Shown piece by piece: positions 9,106-18,486 of a stretch of DNA of 30,456 bases. Within the stretch, counting starts at the first letter, position 1. Each line of letters opens with the position of its first letter. The position numbers were made by a program, and so were the translations under genes. The stretch lies in the NCBI GenBank assembly GCA_041694255.1, contig JASMTN010000014.1:1-30456 (forward strand), written 5' to 3'. This DNA comes from S009-33 sp041694255 (GTDB lineage Bacteria; Patescibacteriota; Gracilibacteria; Absconditabacterales; Absconditicoccaceae). A model generated the notes under the pieces. That model was not told the DNA's origin, made no database searches, and saw only the letters and a list, made by a program, of their open reading frames with translations.

Positions 9106-9830
9106 GTTAGGTAGAATAATTTTTTAAATTGTTTATTATTATCTTGATAGTAATTTAAATTTGTTTTTAACAAAACTTTTCATGAATATATTGTTCAAGT
9201 TATTATATAATCTCATGTGTTTGTACATGATCATAACAACTGACAATTATTTTTTATTCATGTTAATACTAGATTATTTCAACTATCATAACAGTTACAA
9301 TTATAACTTATTTCTTTTATATCTATATTTTTAAAACCCTCATCATCTTTTGTTGTTATGAAAAATTGTTCCCATGTATTATTTTTATTTTCAGTATATA
9401 GATTATAATATCATTTTTCAAAAATTTTTGTTTCTAAAGTGTTGTTTATATTATATTTATTTTTAATATTTCAATTTTCTATAACAAATTCTAGATTATT
9501 TGTTCATGAAGCTATAAAACTTGTATCTTTACTAATAAAAAAATTTCATAAATTAATATTTTTTTTTGGTGGTATGAATCAATAATATCATCTATAATAA
9601 CAGTTATTATCTTCTTTTGTATTTCAAGAAAAACAATATAAATTATTTCAACTTCAATTATTATAGTATTTTATATATTGTTTTCATAGATTTATATTAC
9701 TTTTATTTACTATATTAGATTGTTTGTAAATATTATAATTATTATCAAAATCATAATGGTTTATACTTAATATAAATCAAGAAATAGTAATTATAAATAA
9801 AAATGTTATCAAAGAAAAAACTACAAGCAT
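9096..9830 (-). CDS. Pilus-locus membrane-anchored extracellular protein
   Basis: A 244-residue protein with a single N-terminal hydrophobic segment (about residues 2-20, LVVFSLITFLFIITI) and a large polar Asn/Tyr-rich body with cysteines at several places (CFSG, NCYY, NCNCYD, NCQL, SCTN), suggesting a disulfide-bonded domain outside the membrane. The leader is not a standard prepilin cleavage site. The frame is open for 22 codons before the ATG, back to the stop of the upstream gene, so a longer N terminus from a non-ATG start is possible and would place basic residues before the helix. It lies between the acidic membrane protein and a minor pilin in one minus-strand operon. I infer a PilX/PilY- or PilV-like accessory role without recognising a family. 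Confidence 0.65.
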
Positions 9831-9893
9831 ATTATATTTATAAATATATATTAAATCACTTGTATTATATTTTTTTTGTATTAAACAACAATA

Positions 9894-10724
9894 TTATTTT
9901 ATATTATTTATAATATTTTTAGTTTGTTTATTAAATGTTTTAAAATCTATTGTATTATTATTAAACTCATATTTTAGTATATTGTATTTAAATATCATTT
10001 TATCTTTAGTTGTTTTTTTTAACCCTTTAACCTTTTTTTCTATTTGTTCTTTATAATATGAAGTTATATCTTGTTTTAAGTTTTCTAGTTCTTTTTTTTC
10101 TTCTCATTTATTTTCTTTTATGCTGCCTACATTGTTTTCATTTAGTTCTTTTTCTATTTGTTTTCTTATATCATCTTGAGAATCTATATTTTGTTGACTA
10201 GCATTTTCTCATGTATCAATTTCTTCATTAATATTACTATTATTTTCTTCTTTTTCATTAATATTACTTTTTATTACTTCATTTTTAATATTTCAAAGTA
10301 TAGATGTTAATTGTTCACTATTATTTTGATATACATATGTTAAAGATGTTCAGATAATAGACAATGCAAAAAATGCTAAAGATATATTTATAAACTTATT
10401 TTTTTTCTTTGTTTTGTTTAGTATTTCATCATAAATTTCATTATCTATATTATCATTTATTCCATTTTCAGCCATTTGCTTTATAAATCCCATATTTTCA
10501 TCTTCTAAACTAGTGCTAACTCAAAACTCTTCATTATTTTCTTCACCTTGTTCTTCATTGTTTTTATTTTTTTCAATTTCTTCCTCATTATTTTTATCAT
10601 CATCATTTTCTTCATTATTATCTTCTAGATTCATACTAATTCAAAAATCTGTATGTTCATTATTATCTTCATTATTTTCATTGTTTTCATCTTCTAAATC
10701 TATAAGCACTTCATTATTTAACAT
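9894..10724 (-). CDS. Acidic single-pass membrane protein, divergent from pilB
   Basis: I do not recognise this 276-residue protein. Residues 1-85 are a very acidic, Asn/Asp/Glu-rich low-complexity segment with two similar short motifs, DFGISMNLEDN and EFGVSTSLEDEN, spaced about 45 residues apart. One membrane helix follows (INISLAFFALSIIGTSLTYVY), then a charged, probably coiled-coil segment rich in Glu, Lys and Asn. The topology (acidic cytoplasmic head, one helix, coiled coil outside) resembles PilN/PilO-type inner-membrane pilus proteins, but no sequence motif supports that. It is the first gene of a minus-strand operon with two pilin-like genes and shares an upstream region with pilB. 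Confidence 0.6.
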
Positions 10725-10768
10725 TTTTATTTTTATTTATGATATATTAAATATACTATTATATTATA

Positions 10769-10859
10769 TGTCAATATTAATATAATATTATTTTTTTTAT
10801 TTTTGTCAATTTTTTATTTATATTTATTTTATAAAATTGTCAAGTTTTAAAAATTGACA
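10769..10859. promoter_or_regulatory. Phased TGTCAA elements between the divergent pilus operons
   Basis: TGTCAA occurs at 10769-10774, 10804-10809 and 10838-10843, with steps of 35 and 34 bases, and its reverse complement TTGACA at 10854-10859. The last two form an inverted repeat with a 10-base spacer. Read on the minus strand each is a -35-like TTGACA for the acidic-protein operon; for example the one at 10804-10809 is followed after 16 bases by TATTAT. They could be tandem promoters or sites for one regulator of both operons. Confidence 0.45.
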
Positions 10860-10881
10860 TAGAAAATATTATGATTATACT
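10854..10881 (+). promoter_or_regulatory. Sigma-70-type promoter for pilB-pilC
   Basis: TTGACA (10854-10859), a 16-base spacer and TATACT (10876-10881). The expected transcript would start near 10888, about 25 bases before the pilB ATG. The -35 box is a perfect consensus and lies inside the inverted TGTCAA repeat. Confidence 0.55.
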
Positions 10882-10913
10882 TAAATGTAAGTTTTAATGT
10901 ATTAAAAAATAAA

Positions 10914-12110
10914 ATGAAAATAAAAAACATAGAAATGATAGATGATATAAAAGATTTTCTTGATAATGTATTTAAAGAGGCCATAGATGTTTGAGCTTCA
11001 GATATACACTTTGAGCCACAAAAAGATAATTTTTATATTAGGTTTAGAATAGATGGTGATTTACATGTTTTTTATAAAATTTCAAATGAGAATTCTGATA
11101 ATCTAACTGCAAGAATTAAAATACTTTCTAAATTTAAAGTAGATGAAAAAAGGCTTCCTCAAGATGGTCAAATAGCATATAATTATAATGGAGAAGATAT
11201 AGATTTTAGAGTTTCAACATTTCCAACATTATACTGAGAAAAAATAGTTATAAGAATTCTTAAAAAAGATGCTAACTTACTAAATCTAAATAAATTATGA
11301 TTTCTAAGTTATAATCTTGATTTAATTAAAAAATCTCTTTCTTTTAAAGAATGATTGATACTTGTTGCATGACCAACTTGAAGTTGAAAAACAACAACAC
11401 TTTATAGTTTACTTAATAGTTTTGATCCTTCAAAATATAATATTAGTACACTTGAAGATCCAATAGAATATAAGATGCCATGAGTAATTCAATCACAAGT
11501 AAATTCTGAAATAGGTTATGATTTTTCAAATGGTCTTAGATCACTATTGAGGCAAGATCCTGACATTATACTTGTATGAGAAATAAGAGATCCTAAGACA
11601 GCACAACTGGCTGTTGAGGCTTGTTTGACATGACATTTGGTATTATGAACTATACATGCTAATAAGGGTAGTTGAGTTGTTGAAAGACTTTTAAATCTAA
11701 ATGTACCTCCTTATCTTATAAGTAATGTTTTAAAACTTGTTATATCTCAAAGATTAACATGAAAACTTTGTTCTTGTTCAGAAAATATAAATATTACCGA
11801 AAAAGAGGATGAAGTCTTTAAACAAGGCTTATGAAAAGTATATGAGCAACAACTTAAAGGAAATAATAAGTTTAAGAAAAAAGTTTGATGTGAGAAATGT
11901 TTATATAATTGATATAAATGAAGAGTTTGATTACATGAAGTTACATTTCTTGATGATGAATTTTCAAAAATAATTGACAATAATTTTTCTTCTAAAGAGT
12001 GGGAAAGGTTAGTTGATAAAAAATGATATTTTACACTTTATAAGGATTGACTTATAAAAAGTTTATATTGATTAACAGAGCTATCAAACATTTTACCGTA
12101 TAAAGAATAA
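10914..12110 (+). CDS. pilB: Type IV pilus assembly ATPase PilB
   Basis: A 398-residue GspE/PilB-type hexameric ATPase that powers pilus extension from the cytoplasmic face. Visible elements are the N2 domain ASDIHFEPQ (28-36), Walker A GPTGSGKTTT (153-162), the Asp box STLEDPIEY (178-186), Walker B DPDIILVGEIRD (215-226), the His box TGHLVLGTIHAN (239-250) and a zinc loop with C286, C288, C326 and C329. Usual PilB has about 560 residues; the N-terminal N1 domain is missing here, so it resembles a minimal PilB. All three Walker A glycines are TGA. Two bases separate it from the pilC-like gene. A retraction ATPase (PilT) is not in the window. Confidence 0.93.
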
Positions 12111-12112
12111 GT

Positions 12113-14248
12113 ATGAATTTAGATTCTTTTTTATCTTTTGTAAAAAAAAATATTAGTTATTTTTCTCAAGAAGAATTGCAATTTGTATTGGATGGAAAGT
12201 ACAAAGAGCTTATCTTAAGTATGAATAACAAAGCTTCTAATGATAAAAAAAATAAAAAAAAATATAAAAAAATAATTAACTTTTTTATTAAATTTATAGA
12301 AGATTTATCAAAAAACTCTTATAAGTATAATTATAATAAGGCTAATAGTTTTAAAGAATTCAAATACTGGTATGATTTTTATGTAGATAACAAGTTATTT
12401 TCTCAAGCAAAAAACATTATAGATCAAATGGAAAATAAAAAAATATGAGATAAAAAAATATCAAAACTTAAAAAAAATTTAGAAAAAAATGAGATTGCCT
12501 ATGAAAAAGAATATAAAAGAATAGAGGGTAGTATGAAAAAAGAAAATATAATAAGAAGTATAGAATATATGGTAAAATCTTGAGAACACCAAAAAGCACT
12601 TATGTTTGCTATAAAATCAATGAAAATATATCCTAATGATAAAAAACTTCAATATTATATAGATGAAATACATAACCTTAAGTCTTCTAATCTTAATATA
12701 AACGTTGAAAAAAATGATGACTTTTTATCAAAGGTATGAATGCTTGATTATGTTAGTAAAAAAGAACTTGATAAAAAAGATTTAAAAGAAATATATAAAA
12801 AAATAGATTTTTTAATTAAAATTAAAGACTGGGAGAACTGATTAAAATTTGTTTCTTATCTAAAAGATACTCGTAATATAAAAGATAAAAAAATTGTTAA
12901 TTCATTTAATAAATTTGTTCAAATAAAAAATAAACATCAAAAACAACAACAATATCAGCAATTTAATGTTGAGCTTAAAACTGTACAACTTATGTTGAAA
13001 AATAAACAATATAAAGACGCATTATTGAGAGCAAATATGTTGTTAAGGAAGTATCCATTTGTTAAAAAAAAATCACTTTTTTCTATAATTAAAAAAATTC
13101 AAAAAAGAATGTCTTCTTATAAAAAAACATCTCAAGAATCATCTATAGATAAATTTTTAATGAAAATATCTGTTTTGAATAAAAAATGAATGTATGAATT
13201 TTATCAAAAAATGGCCTGGTTTTTAAAGTCAAAAATAGATATAAAAACTACATTAAATATAATATATCACCAATCAAAAGATTTGTGACTTAAAAAATTT
13301 GTTGGTGACCTTTTGAATTGAATAGATAGTTGAATGACATTATCTGAAAGTATGTGATTTTACAAACAAATATGACAACTTGATATTGCACTTATAAAGG
13401 TTTGAGAAAATACTTGAAAATTAGCAACTTTATTTGAAAATATATATACTACTAAAAAGGAAGAAGATGAAAGGAGAAAAAAAATTAAATCTATAATGAT
13501 ATATCCTAGTATTGTTATTAGTATAGCAATATTAATATTTATATGACTTTTGATTTTTATAATACCTAAATTTGTATGATTATTTGAAAACTTAGGTGTT
13601 GATCTTCCTTATCTTACACAAAAAATTTTACAACTTAGTAATTTTGTTCAAACCAAATGGTATCTTGTTGTTTTATTTATGTTTTGATTTTTTATATTTT
13701 ATAAGCTTTTTTCTAAAACAAATCCAGGTAAATACTTCAACTCTTATCTAGCACTTAACTTACCTGTTTTTAATAAAATAGCTCCAGTAAAATATTTAGT
13801 TTACTTTACATCAAATCTTTCTCTACTTTTAAAATCTTGAGTGAGTATAACTGAGAGTCTAGATATTATAATATATTGAACAGAAAATGTTTTATTTAAG
13901 GATGAGTTTACAAGATTAAAGTTTGAGCTTGAATGATGACTATCACTTTGAAAAGCTATATGAATATGAGATGTACAAGAAATATGAAATTATTCAAATA
14001 GGTATATACCTATAGATATAGCTTATACTATGGATATATGAGATAAAACTTGACAACTATCTTCTCTTTTGGAAGAAATCTCTGATAAATATGACCAAGA
14101 ATTGAAATTAACTATTAAGAATTTACAAAATCTTATAGAGCCATTTGTTATACTTTTAATATGATCTATAGTTTTATTGTTTGCACTATCAGTTTTCTTG
14201 CCTTTGATACAAATGTATGATGCAGTTTGAAGTAAATGATGATTGTAG
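12113..14248 (+). CDS. pilC: PilC/GspF platform protein with long helical N-terminal extension
   Basis: A 711-residue protein. From about residue 360 it is a PilC/GspF inner-membrane platform: first domain YEFYQKMAWFLKSKI...TLSESMGFYKQ...VGENTGKLATLFENIYT, membrane helix at 463-487 (IYPSIVISIAILIFIG), second helix at about 516-533, second GspF domain YFTSNLSLLLKSGVSITESLD...GDKTGQLSSLLEEISDKYDQE, and a last helix at 676-700. Usual PilC is about 400 residues. The first 350 residues are Lys-rich, all helical, with TPR-like pairs (KALMFAIKSMKIYPNDKKLQYYI; DALLRANMLLRKYPFVKKKS). They may take over contacts normally made by PilM/PilN/PilO or by the missing PilB N1 domain. No stop, only TGA glycine codons, interrupts the junction. 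Stop is TAG. Confidence 0.88.
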
Positions 14249-14253
14249 TACTG

Positions 14254-15090
14254 TTAATTTCATATATAGCTTTCCTTAATATAAATTCAAGTTTTTAAAT
14301 TTCATAAATCTATTGTTCTTGCATTTTCTATTTTCTCAGGAACTTGCTGTTTTGCTATTTTTAGTTGTAAAATTTGTTTATCAATATCTTTTTCAAGTGA
14401 AAAAAAATATATTTTATTATCACTTTCTATTTTGATAGATTCTCATCCTGCAAGATAGTATATTTTTCATTTTGTAAATATTTTTTTTAATTTTTCTGTA
14501 TATGTAATTAATTTTTCTAAACTTGTTTTAAAAAATATCTTATCTATATTTTTATTATAAAGATATTCTGGAATGTATAAGTTATTTGCTCATGTATTTA
14601 ATAAATTTAATCATGATATATTATTTATATTAAATTGTTCAATATGGTTTTCATTATATACTCAATATATTTTTCAACTTCATATAAAATTTAATTTTGT
14701 TTTTTTAAATTCTAATCACACCTTAACTGTACTATTATCAATCAAATTTAAATAAATTTTATCAATATAATTGTATTTTTTGTATATATTATTTTTTTCT
14801 TGTTCATATCAGAGAATTTTATTTTTTACACTATTAACACCTATAAATGTTTCTTCTATTTTATTAGTAACTCAACTTAGTTGGTTGTTATCTATTATAT
14901 ATTTATCAAAATATACAGTATTGATTATATTTTTTTCATTATTTATATATATATTATAACTTACTTTTAATCAAATAAAAAAAAGTATAATCAATGTAGT
15001 TATAAAAACTTTAACTTTATGTTTTTTAATTTTCAAAAATATTCTTTTTTTATGTCTTTTAATTTTTCTTTGTAGTTTATTTTTTTTCAT
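14254..15090 (-). CDS. FtsQ/DivIB-like membrane protein (tentative)
   Basis: A 278-residue protein with a very basic N terminus (first 27 residues hold about 15 Lys/Arg), one membrane helix at about 29-41 (VFITTLIILFFIGL) and an extracytoplasmic body. After the helix there is a POTRA-like order (a segment around TFIGVNSVKNKIL, then YIDKIYLNLIDNSTVKVGLEFKKTK, resembling the 'V....W P..I.I.V.ER.P' stretch of FtsQ, then GKIYGVYNENHIEQF) and a terminal ARTIDLGNLKTGIYIKE resembling the closing 'iDLR...vyv+' of FtsQ. FtsQ joins the divisome and binds FtsL/FtsB. Topology and size fit, but the sequence similarity is weak. It converges on pilC with 5 bases between stops and is preceded by an overlapping YtxH-like gene. 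Confidence 0.5.
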
Positions 15091-15271
15091 TTTTTTTGAT
15101 TAATTTTTCAAAAGTTTTTTTCATTTCTTTTATTCAAAGTTTCAAATCCTTTTTAGTGTTATTAAAAAAACTTTTTCATTTCTTAGTTCTAGAAAAAAAT
15201 GATAGTCATCATATTGCAGTTCATAAAAAAGTTCATATTATTATTTTATTTAAATTTTTTTTCTTTCACAT
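15077..15271 (-). CDS. YtxH-like small membrane protein
   Basis: A 64-residue protein: a short basic start, a Gly-rich membrane helix (IIIGTFLGTAIGGLSFF, 10-26), then a K/R-rich amphipathic tail (SRTKKGKSFFNNTKKDLKLG). This is the layout of YtxH-like proteins, where the helix is followed by a P-x-x-G-x-x-x-R-x-x-L-like turn. Function unknown; stress or envelope related in Firmicutes. Its second codon and five others are TGA, so it cannot be seen under the standard code. It overlaps the start of the FtsQ-like gene by 14 bases. Confidence 0.65.
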
Positions 15272-15333
15272 ATATGTTTTTTTATTTTTAAATATATATT
15301 AATAATCTATACAAAAACTTATTCTTTTCAAGA

Positions 15334-15786
15334 TTATTTTCTTTTAATCTCATACATAAATATACTTGCTGCTTCACAAACATTTAAAGATTCTTTAACT
15401 CATTCCATAGGGATATAGCTTACTTTATCTATATTTTCTAAAGCTTCTAAACTTACTCCATCTACTTCATTTCACAAAAGCATACAGGTTGGTTCTTGTA
15501 TGTATTTTTTTATATTGTATATACTTATTGCTTTATCTGTAAGTTCTCAAGCTATACATGTTTTATAATTTTTGTTGATATAATCCAATCATTTTTTTAC
15601 ATTATAAAATTTTTTTAAATTTACATTTTCTTCTGCTCATAAAGAAGTTTTCAAAAGCTTTTCATCTTCTTTTCAAGGACTATATCAAAGTAAAATTACA
15701 TCAAAACCTAGTGCATCTGCAGTTCTTATTATATTTCATACATTATATACACTTCTTATATTTTCTAGTGCTATAGCATTTTTCAT
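15334..15786 (-). CDS. SpoU/TrmH-family RNA 2'-O-methyltransferase
   Basis: A 150-residue SPOUT methyltransferase that would use S-adenosylmethionine to methylate a ribose 2'-OH of tRNA or rRNA. All three SpoU motifs are present: ALENIRSVYNVGNIIRTADALGFD (motif 1, with N and R), TCMLLGNEVDGVS (motif 2) and SYIPMEGVKESLNVCEAASIFMYE (motif 3), where the knotted SAM site forms. It has only the catalytic domain, as in TrmL-size enzymes, with no L30-like N-terminal extension. The target nucleotide cannot be inferred. Confidence 0.88.
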
Positions 15787-16027
15787 ACTTTTGTATTTTA
15801 TTTTTAAATTATATATTTTTATATATTATTTTATTTTAAAATCAAACTTAAAATAGTATATTTTATTAATGGTAACTTTTTTACAAAATGTAAATACTAA
15901 TATTTTTAAAATTATGAAATATTATTATTATATAATCATGAAATAAAAGCACTCTTACTAAAAAGAAAATGCTTGTATTTTTAATAATATAATATACAAT
16001 ATATTTTATTTACTTATTTACTGAAAA

Positions 16028-16693
16028 ATGCAAACTCCCTTAATAGAAATAGAAAATTTAAAATGGTGATATAAAAAAGCACACAATTTTATATTTGATA
16101 AATTTAATTTTAAGTTGCTTGAAAGAGATTTTGTTGTTCTTTTATGAAGATCAGGTAGTTGAAAGACAACTCTAGTTAAATTTCTTATAAGACAGCTTAA
16201 ACCACCTAGGAAAACTATATTTTACAATAAAGAAGACATATCAAGATTTTTAGATGCAGAAGTACAAAGATATAGAAGAAATATATGAGTTATCTTTCAA
16301 GATTTTAAACTTATTGAATGGAAAAGTGTATATGAAAATATTTCTTATAATTTAGAAATGAGGTGAGAGAATAAAGAAAATATAGAAAAAAAAGTAAATG
16401 AAGTTCTATATAAAGTATGATTATTTGATAAAAAAGATATCAAAATACCTTATCTTTCTTGATGAGAAAAACAAAGAGTGGCTATAGCAAGAGCATTAAT
16501 TTCAAATCCAAACTTTATAATAGCAGATGAGCCTACTTGAAATTTAGACCCTCAAACAGGTAAACAAATTATAGACCTTCTTATAGAACTAAATAATTCT
16601 TGAAATACTGTACTTTTTATAACTCATGATATGCATCTTGTAAGTTACCTTAAAAACAACACTAAAAAAGTAAAGGAAATTGATTTAGGTTAA
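16028..16693 (+). CDS. ftsE: Cell division ABC-type ATPase FtsE
   Basis: A 221-residue ABC ATPase. Walker A is GRSGSGKTTL (40-49), the Q-loop is IGVIFQDFKLIEW (86-98), the signature is LSGGEKQRVAIARAL (143-157), Walker B is FIIADEPTGNLDP (163-175) and the H-loop is FITHD (197-201). The FQDF stretch, DEPTGNLDP and size point to FtsE, which with FtsX couples the divisome to cell-wall hydrolases. LolD/MacB-type transporters share many of these motifs, so the name rests on the QDFKL context. No ftsX follows; the next gene is a 71-residue unknown. Starts 240 bases after the divergent TrmH-like gene, in a stretch without other genes. Confidence 0.8.
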
Positions 16694-16795
16694 AAATTTT
16701 TTAAATTATATTGACTTATGAAATATATATTATATAATTAACACACTTTCAACAATTATTAAACAAAAAGTCTTTTAAAAACTAAAACAAAAAAA

Positions 16796-17011
16796 ATGAA
16801 TAAACAAGATCTACAAAAAAAAAGAGAAAATATAATAATTAAATGTGAAAAATATGACATAATGCCCTTTATAATAGATGAAATTTCTGATTCTCTAGCT
16901 TATTTGAATCAATATAAGATTGCAAATATACAAGATAATATAGATTGTTTTATAGATAAAATAATTAGCTTGAATAATAATTACTGTAACTCTCTTATTA
17001 TTAAGGAGTAG
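16796..17011 (+). CDS. Small unknown protein, 71 residues
   Basis: Not recognised. Helical, charged (MNKQDLQKKRENIIIKCEKY...), cytoplasmic by composition, with two cysteines in CFIDKIISLNNNYC. It ends in TAG, a true stop under code 25, and has no TGA codon. It sits between ftsE and another unknown gene on the same strand, with 102 and 54 bases on either side. Coding status is supported by codon choice like the neighbours and the open frame, but the short length leaves doubt. Confidence 0.5.
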   Translation: MNKQDLQKKRENIIIKCEKYDIMPFIIDEISDSLAYLNQYKIANIQDNIDCFIDKIISLNNNYCNSLIIKE

Positions 17012-17065
17012 CATAAAACTAAGATATTAAAATACAACATTAATTTAATATATAATAAAACAAAA

Positions 17066-17452
17066 ATGCTAAACATAAATAAATCAAACATTAAAAAGGG
17101 TAATTTCCAATCACATGTAGAATACCTTATGCTTAAATGAAAATCACCTGAAACTCTCACATCTTTATGATGAGTTGAAACATCACAGCAAGCTTTAGAA
17201 GTAGTTTATAGTCTTGTAAATAAAGAAAATAAGTATAAAAATATAATTCCTCTTGAGGAAAATGTTTTATATAAGTTGCTTTTTGATGCACTTTCTTCAA
17301 ATAGATCATTAGAAAACCAAATTAGTATATTTTCAAGGCAAATATCTTCTAAAATAGCCTGAGCAAAGGTGGAGGTATGATTTATAGTATGAGAAATTGC
17401 AAATAACACCTATCAAAAACAAACACCTAATCTTTTTGATAATGCAGCTTAA
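17066..17452 (+). CDS. Unknown protein, 128 residues
   Basis: Not recognised. A soluble, mostly helical protein with a Ser/Gly-rich turn (KGKSPETLTSLGGVETSQQA), a middle part LLFDALSSNRSLENQISIF and a tail SSKIAGAKVEVGFIVGEIANN. Five glycines are TGA, and reading through them gives a well-behaved globular composition, which supports coding. The last 26 bases overlap the end of the opposing lspA gene. Confidence 0.6.
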
Positions 17453-17852
17453 AGATACTTACAATAAGTAATAAAGCTCATATACTTACATATATATCAG
17501 CAACATTAAATATAGGAAAAAATCATAAATCTATAAAATCTCTTACTCATAAATATATAACTCTATCTATGTAATTTCATAGTCAACCAGCAAATATAAA
17601 TAAAAATGTATATAATCAAATTTCTTTTTTAAAGTAAAGATATATAATTGTTATTAAAATAACTGGAATCAAAACTAAAAGTATATTTAGATGAAAAATA
17701 TCTATTCACCAACTTATACCTTCATTTAAAGTTTTTGTTATCAAAAAAGCTTGATTTAGGTAATTTATATCATAGAAAAGATATTTACTTACTTGATCTA
17801 TAAAAACAAGTACTATTATTGATAATATAAGTTTTATATTGTATTTTTGCAT
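17427..17852 (-). CDS. lspA: Lipoprotein signal peptidase
   Basis: A 141-residue, four-helix aspartic protease that removes signal peptides from diacylated prolipoproteins in the cytoplasmic membrane. Family motifs are visible: FIDQVSKYLF (17-26), LNEGISWGI (42-50), AGGLGNYIDRVIYLGVRDFIDL (88-109) and PIFNVADIYVSIG (113-125), with catalytic aspartates D105 and D119. Its presence means lipoproteins are made. Stop TAG lies inside the opposing unknown gene. Confidence 0.92.
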
Positions 17853-17913
17853 TTTTTATATATAAGAAAACTAATAATCAAAGGTATTTTAAACTTTATT
17901 TATTATTTTTCAA

Positions 17914-18381
17914 ATGTTTCTTTGAGTTGATCCTTGAATAAGGAAGTTATGATTTGCAATTGCTGATAAAGATAAAAATATATACGAACTTTGAGCTATT
18001 ATCAATGAACTTGATGGATGAAGAAAAGATAATGCAAGGAGATTGTATGAGATATCTGATTTTTTTGATAGTTTATTGGAAAAGTATGATATAACTTCTG
18101 TATGTATGGAAAAGATTTTTTTTACTAAGTTTAATCAATCTAATGCTGAGTTTGTATATGGTGTAAGATGACTTTTACTTAGTAAGTTTTTTGAAAAAAA
18201 GATAAATATTATAGAACTTACTCCAAATGAGATAAAAAAGCAAATTACTTGAATATGAACTGCCTGAAAAGAAAATATGCAAAAAACTATAAAAAAAATA
18301 TATGACTTGGCAGAACTACCAGAACCTCATGATGCAGCTGATGCTTTAGGTATGGCTTATATAGCTAGTAAGAGGTTTTAA
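17914..18381 (+). CDS. ruvC: Holliday junction resolvase RuvC
   Basis: A 155-residue endonuclease that cuts four-way DNA junctions as a dimer with RuvAB. Four acidic catalytic residues are in place: D6 in GVDPGIRKLGFAI, E66 in CMEKIFF, and D140 and D143 in HDAADALGMAY. The KFNQSNAEFVYGVRG segment is the usual one after the second acid. Length is slightly below that of E. coli RuvC (173). Several glycines are TGA. Confidence 0.93.
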
Positions 18382-18411
18382 AACAATAAACTTATATTGA
18401 AAAATAATATA

Positions 18412-18468
18412 AATGTTGCATTTTATGTTGTATTTTTGCAACATTTTTTTAAAATAATTGCAACATTT
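18412..18468 (+). promoter_or_regulatory. TGCAACA inverted repeat: ruvC terminator or fic operator
   Basis: AATGTTGCA (18412-18420) and TGCAACATT (18437-18445) pair as a 9-bp stem around a 16-base loop, with T residues through 18450, which would fit a weak terminator for ruvC. A third TTGCAACATT copy at 18458-18467, 19 bases before the Fic gene start, is not explained by a terminator and suggests binding sites for the HTH domain encoded downstream. Both roles are inferred. Confidence 0.5.
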
Positions 18469-18486
18469 TAAATAATATAAAATATT

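Noticed and set aside
15787..16027. Small reading frame or RNA gene between the TrmH-like gene and ftsE
   Set aside because: Only frames of about ten codons and no stable stem or tRNA cloverleaf; it looks like a plain AT-rich divergent promoter region.
18412..18468. CRISPR-like array from repeated TGCAACA
   Set aside because: Copies are 7-9 bases, unequal in orientation, with no spacer-length regularity or cas genes.
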